From JAKGBX01 sp965366835 (lineage in GTDB: Bacteria > Pseudomonadota > Alphaproteobacteria > Rhodobacterales > Rhodobacteraceae), in NCBI GenBank assembly GCA_965366835.1, contig CBDUGF010000001.1:1-64000 (forward strand): DNA of 64,000 nucleotides. The letters are read 5' to 3'. The translations under genes and the position numbers were made by a program. Within the stretch, counting starts at the first letter, position 1. Each line of letters starts with the position of its first letter. Of the stretch, positions 16,870-26,120 are shown piece after piece. Under the pieces are notes generated by a model. It was given only the letters and a program-made list of their open reading frames with translations, was not told where the DNA came from and did no database searches.

Positions 16870-19278
16870 ATGACCGGTAAAAAACGAGGCCTCAAAACAG
16901 GCCTGATTGAGCAGAAAAACTTTTCAACCCATCTGATAGCCGCGATTTTCTTCGCGATATCAATGGTTTTTGCGGCACTGCCATCACCGGCGGAGGCGCA
17001 GAGTTATCGCTTCAGCACGGTGACCATCGAGGGCAACAAGCGCATCGAGGCGGGCACGATCCTGTCCTATGCGGGAATCGCCCGCGGCCAGACGGTTTCG
17101 GCGGGCGAACTCAACGATGCCTATCAGCGCATTCTCGGCTCTGGGCTGTTCGAGAGTGTGTCTCTCGAGCCACGCGGCGGGCGGCTGGTGATCGTGGTCA
17201 AGGAATACCCGACGATCAACAAGATCAGCTTCGAGGGTAACAAGCGGCTCAAGGACGAAGACCTGGCCGAATTCATCAAGAGCCGGTCGCGGCTGGTGTT
17301 CAGCCCGACCATGGCCGAGCGCGACGCCGAAATCATCGCCGAAGCCTATAACCAGAACGGACGGCTGGGCGCGGCGGTTTCGCCCAAGATCATCCGCCGC
17401 TCCGACAACCGGGTCGATCTGGTGTTCGAGATCTTCGAGGGCGGCAATGTCGAGGTGCAGCGCATCGGCTTTATCGGCAACCAGGCCTATTCCGACGCCC
17501 GGCTGCGCCGGGTCATGCAAACAAAGCAGGCCGGTCTGCTGCGGGCGCTGATCAAGAAGGACACGTTCCTGGAAGATCGGCTGCAATTCGACCAGCAGGT
17601 GCTGCGCGATTTCTACCTGTCGCGCGGCTATGTCGATTTCCGCATCACCTCGGTGAATGCCGAACTGGCACGCGAGCGCAACGGCTATTTCGTGACCTTC
17701 AACGTCGAAGAGGGCCAGCAATTCCGCTTTGGCGGGATTTCCACGACATCAGAGATGGACGGCGTCGATGCGGCGGAATTCCAGGCCATCCTGCGGGTTC
17801 GCCCCGGCATCGTCTATTCGCCAAGCCTGGTGGAGAATTCGATTGCCCGGATGGAACGCCTGGCAATCAAGAAGGGCATCGATTTCCTGCGTGTCGAACC
17901 ACGCATCACCCGCAATGATCGCGATCTGACGCTGGATGTGGAATTCGTTCTGTCCAAGGGGCCGCGAATCTTTGTCGAGCGGATCGACATCGAAGGCAAT
18001 GCCACCACGCTCGACCGGGTGGTGCGGCGTCAGTTCAAGGTGGTCGAGGGCGATCCGTTCAACCCGCGCGAAATCCGCGAAAGCGCCGAACGCATCCGCG
18101 CCCTGGGATATTTCAGCAACGCCGAAGTGAACGCGCGCGAAGGTTCGAGCCAGGATCAGGTGATCGTGGATGTCGATGTCGAGGAGACCACGACGGGCTC
18201 GCTCACCTTTGGCGGCTCGTATTCCACCAATGGCGGCTTTGGCCTGGTGGCGCAGTTCCAGGAGAAGAACTTCCTCGGACGGGGCCAGGTTCTGAATTTC
18301 TCGATTTCCGGAGCCAGCGACAACAAGGTCTACGGGCTGAACTTCGTCGAGCCCGCCTTCCTCGGGCGGGATGTCGAATTTTCCTTCAACATCGGCTATA
18401 CCACGACCGACAACCAGAATTCGCTGTTCGACACCGAGGTCGGCGATCTGAGCTTCGGGCTGGAATTTCCGATCGGGGAGCGCGCCCGGTTTGGCGTGCG
18501 CTATGCGCTCAACAGCACCGAGATCAAGCATTCCTATGGCGCCGACACGACCCCGGCCAACGGCGTGCGCGATTGCACGGAAGATGGCCTCACCGCCGCC
18601 TGTCTGGGCAACATCATCGCTGCCGAGGCAGCCCGGGGGCAGCTTTGGAAAAGCACGCTGGGCTATACCTACAGCTTTGACTCGCGCCTCACCGGCCTCA
18701 ACCCGAATGCCGGGGTGCTGTTTGAATTCAGCCAGGATTTCGGCGGGCTTGGCGGCGATGTCCAGTCCCTGAAAACCACCGCACGGCTGGTGGCGCAGAC
18801 CAAGATCCTGAACGAGGAAGTCTCGCTGCGGGCGACGCTGGCGGGTGGTTTGCTCAACACCTATGGCGGACCCAGCAGCCGGATCACCGACCGCTTCCTC
18901 TATGGCAACGACATCATCCGCGGCTTTACCCCCGATGGCATCGGCCCGCGGGAGATTGTGGGCGCCGAAGGGATAAACGATGCGCTTGGCGGCAACATGT
19001 TCGCCACCGCCAAGTTCGAAGCCGAGTTCCCGCTTGGGCTGCCCGATGAATACGGTATCACCGGCGGGCTGTTTTACGATGTCGGCTCGGTCTGGGGGCT
19101 GGATACGGTCAATGCCAATGTGGTGGGCGAGGATATGTCGCTGCGCCATGTCGCCGGGATTTCTATCTTCTGGACCACGCCGATCGGGCCGCTCAGGCTG
19201 AACTATTCGCGGGCGCTGAAGAAAGAAGCCTGGGACGACGAGCAACAGTTCGAATTCACCATCCGAACCGAATTCTGA
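16870..19278 (+). CDS. bamA: Outer membrane protein assembly factor BamA
   Basis: An 802-residue outer-membrane protein that folds and inserts beta-barrel proteins. A long signal peptide (about 1-44) ends in PSPAEAQS. Five POTRA modules follow (about 45-440; starts such as YRFSTVTIEGNKRIEAGTI and NKISFEGNKRLKDEDLAEFI are typical). The 16-stranded barrel occupies the C-terminal half, with LNYSRALKKEAWDDEQQFEF near the end and a terminal Phe as recognition signal. Length is typical. It is followed by ompH, fabZ and the lpx genes, the usual outer-membrane biogenesis cluster. Confidence 0.97.
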   Translation: MTGKKRGLKTGLIEQKNFSTHLIAAIFFAISMVFAALPSPAEAQSYRFSTVTIEGNKRIEAGTILSYAGIARGQTVSAGELNDAYQRILGSGLFESVSLEPRGGRLVIVVKEYPTINKISFEGNKRLKDEDLAEFIKSRSRLVFSPTMAERDAEIIAEAYNQNGRLGAAVSPKIIRRSDNRVDLVFEIFEGGNVEVQRIGFIGNQAYSDARLRRVMQTKQAGLLRALIKKDTFLEDRLQFDQQVLRDFYLSRGYVDFRITSVNAELARERNGYFVTFNVEEGQQFRFGGISTTSEMDGVDAAEFQAILRVRPGIVYSPSLVENSIARMERLAIKKGIDFLRVEPRITRNDRDLTLDVEFVLSKGPRIFVERIDIEGNATTLDRVVRRQFKVVEGDPFNPREIRESAERIRALGYFSNAEVNAREGSSQDQVIVDVDVEETTTGSLTFGGSYSTNGGFGLVAQFQEKNFLGRGQVLNFSISGASDNKVYGLNFVEPAFLGRDVEFSFNIGYTTTDNQNSLFDTEVGDLSFGLEFPIGERARFGVRYALNSTEIKHSYGADTTPANGVRDCTEDGLTAACLGNIIAAEAARGQLWKSTLGYTYSFDSRLTGLNPNAGVLFEFSQDFGGLGGDVQSLKTTARLVAQTKILNEEVSLRATLAGGLLNTYGGPSSRITDRFLYGNDIIRGFTPDGIGPREIVGAEGINDALGGNMFATAKFEAEFPLGLPDEYGITGGLFYDVGSVWGLDTVNANVVGEDMSLRHVAGISIFWTTPIGPLRLNYSRALKKEAWDDEQQFEFTIRTEF

Positions 19279-19288
19279 GGCCGGTGGA

Positions 19289-19933
19289 ATGGCGCGCGGA
19301 TCCGCAACACGATCGGCGCTTCGGCGGCTCGGTTGGGCGGTGGCGCTGACGCTGGCCGGGCTGGGGCCGGTGCGCCCGGTTGCCGCGCAGGAGCTGGGCG
19401 TGCCCAACAGCGTGATCCTGGTGATCGATCCGGGCCGTTTGTTCGCGCAATCAAAGTTTGGCCAGCGGGTCGGTGACACGATCGAGACACGCGGGAACGC
19501 CCTGGCCGAGGAAAACCGGCGCATCGAAGCGGAACTGGCGGCCGAGGAAAAGAAACTCACCGAAGAGCGCCCCGGGATGACGCCGGAGGCGTTTCGCAAG
19601 AAGGCCGATGCGTTCGATGACAAGGTGCGCAAGACCCGCAGCGCCCAGGAGGCCAAGGCCAACGCGCTGGCCCAGGAAAGCGACGCCGCCGAACGCCGGT
19701 TTCTCGGCGTGGCACGTCCGGTGCTGGAAGAGTTGATGGTGGAAAGCAGCGCTTCGGTATTGCTCGACATCCGGGCGGTGCTGTTGAGCACGGGGACCAT
19801 CGATGTGACCGACGCGGCGGTGCGCCGAATCGACGAGGCGATCGGCGATGGCAGCGCTCTCGACCCGCCGGTGCCGGATCCCGCGCCAGAGCCCGTGCCC
19901 GAGGAAGAACCGGACCCGCAGGCGCAGGACTGA
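19289..19933 (+). CDS. OmpH/Skp-family periplasmic chaperone
   Basis: A 214-residue secreted protein that holds unfolded outer-membrane proteins for BamA. A signal peptide (about 1-34, ending VAAQE) precedes VILVIDPGRLFAQSKFGQRVGDTIE, then a long Lys/Glu/Ala-rich coiled coil (about 70-140) characteristic of Skp tentacles. The C-terminal about 25 residues are Pro/Glu/Asp-rich (DPPVPDPAPEPVPEEEPDP), longer than in enterobacterial Skp. It starts 10 bp after the bamA stop codon. Confidence 0.88.
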   Translation: MARGSATRSALRRLGWAVALTLAGLGPVRPVAAQELGVPNSVILVIDPGRLFAQSKFGQRVGDTIETRGNALAEENRRIEAELAAEEKKLTEERPGMTPEAFRKKADAFDDKVRKTRSAQEAKANALAQESDAAERRFLGVARPVLEELMVESSASVLLDIRAVLLSTGTIDVTDAAVRRIDEAIGDGSALDPPVPDPAPEPVPEEEPDPQAQD

Positions 19934-20128
19934 GACCGGGCTTGGCTTGTCCCGACGCTTGCCCCGCCAGAGCCGAGTTGATAAAGCGTTTTGACACAAG
20001 CCCGCAAAGGCGAGCGGCCGAAACAGGGCGTGAGGGATATCGCTTTGGCGCCGTCGGCATGACTTTCCGGTCATTGGCGGCGCTGCCTGGGGCGGGCAGG
20101 GGCGAAGACCCAGGGGAAGGGAACCGAC

Positions 20129-20590
20129 ATGAGTGAACTGAAGCGCGCCGATATCGGGCTGATCCAGCGGCTAATCCCGCATCGCTATCCGTTCCTTCTG
20201 GTCGACCGTGTCGAGGATATCGACGGCTATCAATCTGCCCGCGGCATCAAGAACGTGACCATGAACGAGCCGCATTTCCAGGGCCATTTCCCGGGCAAGC
20301 CGATCATGCCGGGAGTCACCATCGTCGAGGCGATGGCGCAGACTGCTGCGGTGATGGTGGGCACGGCGCTTGGCATGGAGGACAAGCACATGCTGGTCTA
20401 TTTCATGTCGATCGACAAATGCAAATTCCGCCGCATGGTGACGCCCGGTGACGTGCTCGAGATGTATCTGACCACGCTGCGCGGCAAGCCCGGCGGCAAG
20501 GTCTGGAAATTCGCCGGAACGGCCAGCGTCGGTGCCGAAATGGCCTGCGAGGTCGAGTTCACCGCGATGATGGACCTGCCTCAGGAGTGA
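20129..20590 (+). CDS. fabZ: 3-hydroxyacyl-[acyl-carrier-protein] dehydratase
   Basis: A 153-residue hot-dog-fold enzyme removing water from 3-hydroxyacyl-ACP in fatty acid synthesis. Motifs are LIPHRYPFLLVDRV, the catalytic His in HFQGHFPGKPIMPGV, and VEAMAQTAAVM with the catalytic Glu. The 195-bp gap between the ompH-type gene and fabZ holds no gene; in many proteobacteria lpxD sits there. The ATG is preceded by AAGGGAA. Confidence 0.97.
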   Translation: MSELKRADIGLIQRLIPHRYPFLLVDRVEDIDGYQSARGIKNVTMNEPHFQGHFPGKPIMPGVTIVEAMAQTAAVMVGTALGMEDKHMLVYFMSIDKCKFRRMVTPGDVLEMYLTTLRGKPGGKVWKFAGTASVGAEMACEVEFTAMMDLPQE

Positions 20591-20595
20591 GCCGA

Positions 20596-21378
20596 ATGGG
20601 CGAGATTCATCCCTCTGCAATCGTCGAACCCGGCGCCGAGATCGGCGAGGGCTGTGTCATCGGGCCATTCTGTCTGGTCGGGCCCGGGGTGAAGCTGGGG
20701 CGCGGGGTCGAGCTGAAATCCCATGTCGTCGTCACCGGTGACACCGAGATCGGCGACGACACGGTGATCTTTTCGTTCGCGGTGATCGGGGAGATCCCGC
20801 AGGATCTGAAATACAAGGGCGAGAAGACCCGGCTGATCATCGGCGAGCGCAACCGCATCCGCGAGCATGTGACGATGAATGCCGGCACCGCCGGCGGCGG
20901 CGGCATCACGAGGGTGGGCGATGACGGGCTGTTCATGGCCGGCTGTCACGTGGCGCATGACGCCCAGATCGGCAACCGGGTGATCATCGTCAACAATTCG
21001 GCCATCGCCGGGCATTGCATCCTTGAAGATGACGTGTTGGTCGGCGGACTCTGCGGCATTCATCAATTCGTTCGGATCGGGCGCGGCGCCATCATCGGCG
21101 CGCTTTCGATGGTCACCAATGACGTGATCCCGCATGGCCTGGTGCAGGGGCCGCGCGGCGAGCTTGACGGGCTCAACCTCGTTGGGCTGAAGCGCCGGGG
21201 GGTGAGCCGCGCCGATATCACGGCGCTGCGCGCTGCCTTCCAGATGCTGGCCCAGGGCGAGGGCGCGTTCCAGGATCGCGCAAGGCGGCTGGGCGAGGAG
21301 ACGGAGAGCGACTATGTGCGCCAGATCGTCGATTTCGTCACCGGGGCCTCGGACCGCTCCTTCCTGACGCCGGGCTAG
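20596..21378 (+). CDS. lpxA: UDP-N-acetylglucosamine acyltransferase
   Basis: A 260-residue trimeric left-handed beta-helix enzyme catalysing the first step of lipid A synthesis. Hexapeptide repeats begin at IHPSAIVEPGAEIGEGCVIGP; NRIREHVTMNAGT and CHVAHDAQIGNRVIIVNNSA contain the catalytic His. The ATG at 20596 is chosen over GTG 20587 because AGGA (20583-20586) sits 9 bp before the ATG but directly abuts the GTG, and because 260 residues is the normal length. It runs on from fabZ with only a few bases between. Confidence 0.96.
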   Translation: MGEIHPSAIVEPGAEIGEGCVIGPFCLVGPGVKLGRGVELKSHVVVTGDTEIGDDTVIFSFAVIGEIPQDLKYKGEKTRLIIGERNRIREHVTMNAGTAGGGGITRVGDDGLFMAGCHVAHDAQIGNRVIIVNNSAIAGHCILEDDVLVGGLCGIHQFVRIGRGAIIGALSMVTNDVIPHGLVQGPRGELDGLNLVGLKRRGVSRADITALRAAFQMLAQGEGAFQDRARRLGEETESDYVRQIVDFVTGASDRSFLTPG

Positions 21379-21382
21379 GCAA

Positions 21383-22279
21383 ATGCTGGCGCTGATCGCA
21401 GGGCGCGGGCAATTGCCCGCCAAGGTGGTGGCGGCGCAGGCTGAGCGGCCGCTGGTCTGTGCGCTGGAGGGCCATTCCCCCGACGGTGTGACCCCCGATC
21501 TGACCTTTCGGCTGGAAACCCTGGGCAGCCTGCTTCTGGAGCTGGGAGCGCGCGGGGTCACCGAGGTGTGCCTCTGCGGAGCGATCGACCGGCCCGCGCT
21601 CGACCCGGCAAAGCTCGACGAAGAGACCAGGCCGCTGGTGGGGCTGTTCATGGAGGCGCTGGCGCAGGGCGATGACGGCGCGCTGCGCGTGGTGATGCGG
21701 ATCTTCGAGCAGACCGGCTTTCGCATCCGTGCGGCGCATGAACTGGCGCCAAGGAGCGTGGCCGAGATCGGGGTGATGACCCGGCGCCAGCCGCGCGATG
21801 TGCATGAGGCCGATGCGCGCGCCGCGCTCGGCGTGCTGGCCGAGATGGGGGCAGCCGATCTGGGCCAGGCCGTTGTGATCCGCAAGGGCAGGGTTCTGGC
21901 CCGCGAGGACGAGGCCGGCACCGATGCGATGCTGGCGACGCTGGCGATGGACTATGCCGCGCGCCCGGAGGGGCCAGCGCAGGACTGGCTCTACGATGAC
22001 GCCGGCGGGCTCAGCGCCGTGGCGCGCGATTGGCTGGCTGTGTTGCCCGAGGAGAATCTCGACGCGCCCGGTGTCGGCGGCATTCTCTACAAGGCGCCCA
22101 AACCGGGGCAGGACCGGCGCGCCGATCTGCCCACCATCGGGCCGCTCACCGCGCTTCATGCCGCCGAGGCCGGGCTCGACGGGATCGTGATCGAGGCCGG
22201 TGGCGTGATCGTGATCGACGCCGCCATCGTGACCGCCATTCTCGACGCGATGAACATGGTTCTCTGGGTGCGCCCGTGA
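21383..22279 (+). CDS. lpxI: UDP-2,3-diacylglucosamine diphosphatase LpxI
   Basis: A 298-residue peripheral membrane enzyme hydrolysing UDP-2,3-diacylglucosamine to lipid X, the role LpxH plays in enterobacteria. It shows MLALIAGRGQLPAKVV, EVCLCGAIDRPALDP, VVIRKGRVLAREDEAGTDAML (in pieces), the Lys/Pro-rich KAPKPGQDRRADLPTIGP and EAGGVIVID. It is about 25 residues longer than typical LpxI. Placement between lpxA and lpxB fits exactly. Confidence 0.93.
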   Translation: MLALIAGRGQLPAKVVAAQAERPLVCALEGHSPDGVTPDLTFRLETLGSLLLELGARGVTEVCLCGAIDRPALDPAKLDEETRPLVGLFMEALAQGDDGALRVVMRIFEQTGFRIRAAHELAPRSVAEIGVMTRRQPRDVHEADARAALGVLAEMGAADLGQAVVIRKGRVLAREDEAGTDAMLATLAMDYAARPEGPAQDWLYDDAGGLSAVARDWLAVLPEENLDAPGVGGILYKAPKPGQDRRADLPTIGPLTALHAAEAGLDGIVIEAGGVIVIDAAIVTAILDAMNMVLWVRP

Positions 22280-23460
22280 GCCGCGCGCTGAAGGTTTTCC
22301 TGGTCGCGGGCGAACTGTCGGGCGACCGGCTGGGCGGCGCCCTGATGCAGGGGCTGCGGGAGCTGGTGCCGGGGGTGGAATTTGCCGGGGTCGGCGGGCC
22401 ATTGATGGCCGAGCAGGGGCTGGAGAGCCTGTTTGCCATGGACGAGCTGAGCGTGATGGGGCTGGCCGAGGTGGTGCCGAAGCTGCGCCATCTCTTCAAG
22501 CGCAAGGATCAGGTGGTGCGCGCGGTGCTGGCGATGCGCCCGGATGTTCTGATCACCATCGACAGCCCCGATTTCGGGCTGCGAGTGGCCAGGGCGGTGC
22601 GGGCGTCGGCAGACATCCGGCCGGACATCCGAACAGTGCATTACGTCGCCCCGTCGGTCTGGGCCTGGCGGGCCGGGCGGGCGAAAAAGATGGCGCGCCA
22701 TGTCGATCAGGTGCTGGCGCTGTTGCCGTTCGAGCCGCCTTACATGGAAGCCGCCGGGATGGATTGCGATTTCGTCGGGCATCCGGTGGTGAGCGAGCCG
22801 GTGGCGAGCGCGGCCGAGGCGGCGGCGTTTCGCGCCGAACACGACATCTCGGACGAGATGATGCTGATCCTGCCGGGCTCGCGCCGGGGCGAGGTTTCGC
22901 GCCTTGCCGGGCGGTTTGGCGAGACGCTGGGGCGGGTTTTGGCGGCGCGACCGGGCTTGCGCGCGGTGGTGCCGGCGGCGGCGCCGGTGGCCGGGATGCT
23001 GGCGGAGATCGTGCGCGGCTGGCCCGGCGATCCGGTGCTGCTCGACCCGCGCGGGCAGGAGGCAGACGCTTTCGCGGCGAAAAAACGCGCGGCGTTCCGG
23101 GCGGCGGATGCGGCGCTGGCGGCGTCGGGCACGGTGTCGCTGGAGCTGGCGGCGAGCGCCACGCCGATGGTGATTGGCTATGATTTTGGCTGGATCAGCC
23201 GCAAGATCATGCCGCGCCTGGCCAGGATCGACACGGTGACGCTGGTCAACCTGGTGAGCGAGACGCGGGTGGTGCCGGAATTCATTCTCGACAACTGCCG
23301 CGCCGGGCCGATGGCCGAGGCGGTGATCGGCGTGCTGGAGGCGCCGGGCGCGCAGCTGGCAGCGCTGGATCTGACGATGCAGCGGCTCGGGCGGGGCGGC
23401 GAGGCGCCGGGGCTGCGTGCGGCGCGGGCGGTACTTGAGGGGCTGGGCCGCGAGGTCTAA
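22276..23460 (+). CDS. lpxB: Lipid-A-disaccharide synthase
   Basis: A 394-residue GT19 glycosyltransferase joining UDP-2,3-diacylglucosamine and lipid X. It starts at GTG 22276, overlapping the lpxI stop as GTGA, giving MSRALKVFLVAGELSGDRLGG, the canonical LpxB N-terminus. Other motifs are ITIDSPDFGLRVA, HYVAPSVWAWR, LLPFEPPY, FVGHPV and LPGSRRGEV. It completes the lpxA-lpxI-lpxB lipid A set. Confidence 0.96.
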   Translation: MSRALKVFLVAGELSGDRLGGALMQGLRELVPGVEFAGVGGPLMAEQGLESLFAMDELSVMGLAEVVPKLRHLFKRKDQVVRAVLAMRPDVLITIDSPDFGLRVARAVRASADIRPDIRTVHYVAPSVWAWRAGRAKKMARHVDQVLALLPFEPPYMEAAGMDCDFVGHPVVSEPVASAAEAAAFRAEHDISDEMMLILPGSRRGEVSRLAGRFGETLGRVLAARPGLRAVVPAAAPVAGMLAEIVRGWPGDPVLLDPRGQEADAFAAKKRAAFRAADAALAASGTVSLELAASATPMVIGYDFGWISRKIMPRLARIDTVTLVNLVSETRVVPEFILDNCRAGPMAEAVIGVLEAPGAQLAALDLTMQRLGRGGEAPGLRAARAVLEGLGREV

Positions 23461-23511
23461 CTTTTGCCCAGGACTTGCGATAGGTTCGCGCGCGCAGATG
23501 AGGGCAGGACG

Positions 23512-24738
23512 ATGGATCAGCAAGACCAAAAAACGGTCAGAAAACGCCGGGTGTTCTATATCCCCGGCTATGATCCGATTCACCCGCGCCGCTACCGAGA
23601 GCTTTATCGCAAGGAGGGCGCGGCGCAGGCGAAGATCAGCGGATATGACATTGAACTTGCTGCTAAAAAGGGCGATGGACCTTATGGTTGGCATGTCACC
23701 GGGCGGATCGACGACGCCACGGTCGAGGCCGATTTCGAAGTGCTGGTCTGGTCGGATATCGTGCGCGATTCGATGGGGCTGGGGATTGCCGCGACCTATG
23801 TGCAGCTGGCGCGCACCGCCTGGACCTATATCGCCTCGGGCGCACTCAGACGGCTGATGCGGCTGCGGAAAGGGCCGGTGATCGCGGCGCTTTATCCGGT
23901 GGTGTTCCTGCTGGTGCAATTGCTGCTGGCGCTGCTGATCGCCTGGGGGCTGGGGCGCGCGCTGGCGCTGATCCATCCCTGGCTGGCCTGGGCCGGATTG
24001 GCCGTGGTGCCGTTCGTGCTGGAATGGTTTCGCAAGCGCGATGGCAAGTTCTTCGCCTATTACCTGATGCATGATTATGCCTATTCGGCGCAATCGGGGG
24101 GCGCCAACCCGCCCGAACTGGAAGCGCGGATGGCGGAATTCGCCGAGCGGATCGGCGAGGCATTGCGGGGTGCGCATGACGAGGTTCTGGTGGTTGGGCA
24201 TTCCTCGGGCGCGCATCTGGCGGTGTCGATCCTGGCCGATCTGATCCGGGCGGGAAAGGTGGCGGAGGGCGGGCCGGTCTTGTCGTTCCTGTCGCTGGGG
24301 CAGGTGGTGCCGATGGTGTCGTTTCTGCCCGAAGCGCGGCGGTTGCGCGCCGACCTGCGCTATCTTTCGGCGCGCGACGAGCTGACCTGGGTCGATGTCA
24401 CCGCGCCGGGCGACGGCTGTGCTTTTGCGCTTTGCGATCCCGTCGCGGTCTCCGGGGTGGCGCCTGAGGGTAAACGCTGGCCGCTGGTGATCTCGGCGGC
24501 CTTTACCCAGACGCTGAGCCCGGCGCGCTGGAAGGAGCTCAGATGGCGTTTCTTTCGGCTGCATTTCCAATATATGTGCGCCTTTGACCGGCCCGGCGAT
24601 TACGACTATTTCCGCATCACGGCGGGGCCGGTGACGCTCGGGGCGCGATTTGCCGGGCGCAAGCCGTCGGGCAGCCGGATCGAGCGGGCGGAATCGAAAT
24701 TCACCTCGGTGGAGCCTGATGACAGCATTGCCGCCTAA
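23512..24738 (+). CDS. Uncharacterised membrane-associated alpha/beta-hydrolase-like protein
   Basis: A 408-residue protein I cannot name. It has RRVFYIPGYDPIHPRRYRELY near the start, two adjacent hydrophobic segments (about 120-172: ALYPVVFLLVQLLLALLIAW and LAWAGLAVVPFVLEWF), and the nucleophile-elbow sequence VVGHSSGAHLA (Ser231 in GHSSG), as in serine hydrolases and lipases. LSLGQVVPMVSFLP follows. The ATG has GGCAGGAC just upstream. It begins 51 bp after lpxB and its 3' end overlaps the P450 gene by 20 bp, so the two are probably translated together. Lipid or acyl-ester hydrolysis is only a guess. Confidence 0.7.
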   Translation: MDQQDQKTVRKRRVFYIPGYDPIHPRRYRELYRKEGAAQAKISGYDIELAAKKGDGPYGWHVTGRIDDATVEADFEVLVWSDIVRDSMGLGIAATYVQLARTAWTYIASGALRRLMRLRKGPVIAALYPVVFLLVQLLLALLIAWGLGRALALIHPWLAWAGLAVVPFVLEWFRKRDGKFFAYYLMHDYAYSAQSGGANPPELEARMAEFAERIGEALRGAHDEVLVVGHSSGAHLAVSILADLIRAGKVAEGGPVLSFLSLGQVVPMVSFLPEARRLRADLRYLSARDELTWVDVTAPGDGCAFALCDPVAVSGVAPEGKRWPLVISAAFTQTLSPARWKELRWRFFRLHFQYMCAFDRPGDYDYFRITAGPVTLGARFAGRKPSGSRIERAESKFTSVEPDDSIAA

Positions 24739-26092
24739 ACCCCCGTCCCGGCAGGGGAAAACCTCGCTCTGGCGCTATGCCAGGCTGTTCCGTGCGGATC
24801 TGCTCTCGGCCCAGCCGGCGCGGCTCTACCGGGCGTGGATGGCGGAGTTTCGCACGCCGTTTTTCCGCTCGTACATGTGCAACGAACCGGCGCTGGTTGA
24901 TCTGGTGTTGCGCCAGCGGCCCGACGATTTTCCCAAATCCAACCGGATACGCGAGGGGCTGGCGCCGCTTCTTGGCAACTCGGTGTTCGTGACCAATGGC
25001 GAGACCTGGAAGCGCCAGCGGCGCATCATCGACCCGGCGTTTGAGGGCGGGCGGCTGCGCGAGGTGTTTCCGGCGATGTGGACGGCGGGAATGTCGGCGG
25101 TGGCGCGGCTGGAGGGGCTGGCGGATGGCAAGCCCGTGGAGATCGAGGAGCATACCAGCCACGCGGCGGCGGATGTGATATTCCGCACGCTGTTTTCGAT
25201 CCCGATCGAGCATGACGTGGCGGGGCGGGTTTTCGCCAAGTTCCGCGAGCATCAGAGGGCGCAGCCGGTGCTCAATCTCGGGGCGCTGTTGCCGCTGCCG
25301 AAATGGTTTCCGCGGTTTCACAGCCGCGAAACACGTCGCACGGCGGGGGAGATCCGCGCGCTGATCACCGGGCTGACCACGGCGCGGATGGCGGAGATCG
25401 AGGCGGGTACGGCGCCCGACGATCTGGCGACCAAGATCATGACCACCGCCGATCCGGTGACCGGTCAGCGGTTTGACACCGAGGAAATGGTCGATCAGGT
25501 GGCGATCTTCTTCCTGGCGGGGCATGAAACCAGTGCTTCGGCGCTGGCCTGGGCGCTCTACCTGCTGGCGATGTATCCCGATTGGCAGGAGCGGTTGGCG
25601 GCGGAGGCAGAGGTGGCGATTGATCCGGAAAGCCCCGCGTTTTCAACAGTCTCGAAGCTGAAGCTCAGCAAGGACGTGTTCCGTGAGACGCTGAGACTCT
25701 ATCCGCCGGTGCCGATGATGGTGCGCGAGGCGGCCTGCCCGGAGCGGTTTCGCGACCGCGATGTGCCGAAAGGCAGCCAGATCGTGCTTTCCCCCTGGCA
25801 CCTGCACCGCCACGAGCGGCTCTGGGAGCGGCCCGACGCGTTCGACCCGGCAAGATTCAAGACCGAGAACGGCAAGCACTGCCTGCGCGAAGCCTATATC
25901 CCGTTTTCTGCCGGGCAGAGGGTCTGCACCGGGGCCGGGTTTGCCATGGTCGAGGGGCCACTGATCCTGTCGCTGCTGGCGCGCGCGTTTCGTTTCGAGC
26001 TGGTCGCCGAGCGCCCGGCGATGCCGGTGGCGCATCTGACGGTGCGCGGCAAGGATGGTATCTGGCTGAGGATTTCCAGGCGCGGGGGGTAA
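24719..26092 (+). CDS. Cytochrome P450
   Basis: A 457-residue haem-thiolate monooxygenase. The I-helix oxygen-binding motif is AGHETSASA (268-276), the ExxR pair is ETLR (323-326), and the haem loop is FSAGQRVCTG with Cys403 as axial ligand. No signal peptide or membrane anchor is evident. No ferredoxin or reductase gene is near, so electron donors must be encoded elsewhere. The start (ATG 24719, MTALPPKPPS) lies inside the end of the hydrolase-like gene, suggesting coupling. Substrate is unknown; the position after lpxB hints at a lipid, without proof. Confidence 0.93.
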   Translation: MTALPPKPPSRQGKTSLWRYARLFRADLLSAQPARLYRAWMAEFRTPFFRSYMCNEPALVDLVLRQRPDDFPKSNRIREGLAPLLGNSVFVTNGETWKRQRRIIDPAFEGGRLREVFPAMWTAGMSAVARLEGLADGKPVEIEEHTSHAAADVIFRTLFSIPIEHDVAGRVFAKFREHQRAQPVLNLGALLPLPKWFPRFHSRETRRTAGEIRALITGLTTARMAEIEAGTAPDDLATKIMTTADPVTGQRFDTEEMVDQVAIFFLAGHETSASALAWALYLLAMYPDWQERLAAEAEVAIDPESPAFSTVSKLKLSKDVFRETLRLYPPVPMMVREAACPERFRDRDVPKGSQIVLSPWHLHRHERLWERPDAFDPARFKTENGKHCLREAYIPFSAGQRVCTGAGFAMVEGPLILSLLARAFRFELVAERPAMPVAHLTVRGKDGIWLRISRRGG

Positions 26093-26112
26093 GGTGCGTG
26101 CAAGCACGCACC
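26093..26112. terminator. Perfect hairpin between convergent P450 and glutaredoxin genes
   Basis: GGTGCGTGC-AA-GCACGCACC forms a 9-bp stem directly after the P450 stop codon and 9 bp before the end of the glutaredoxin gene. Being symmetric, it could end both transcripts. The trailing CACCCTAC is also found at 58929-58937, after another palindrome. Confidence 0.6.
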
Positions 26113-26120
26113 CTACGGGG

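Noticed and set aside
19942..20136. 64-codon frame between the ompH-type gene and fabZ
   Set aside because: It overlaps the fabZ start, has no ribosome-binding site and its translation is Arg/Gly-rich without hydrophobic pattern or motif.
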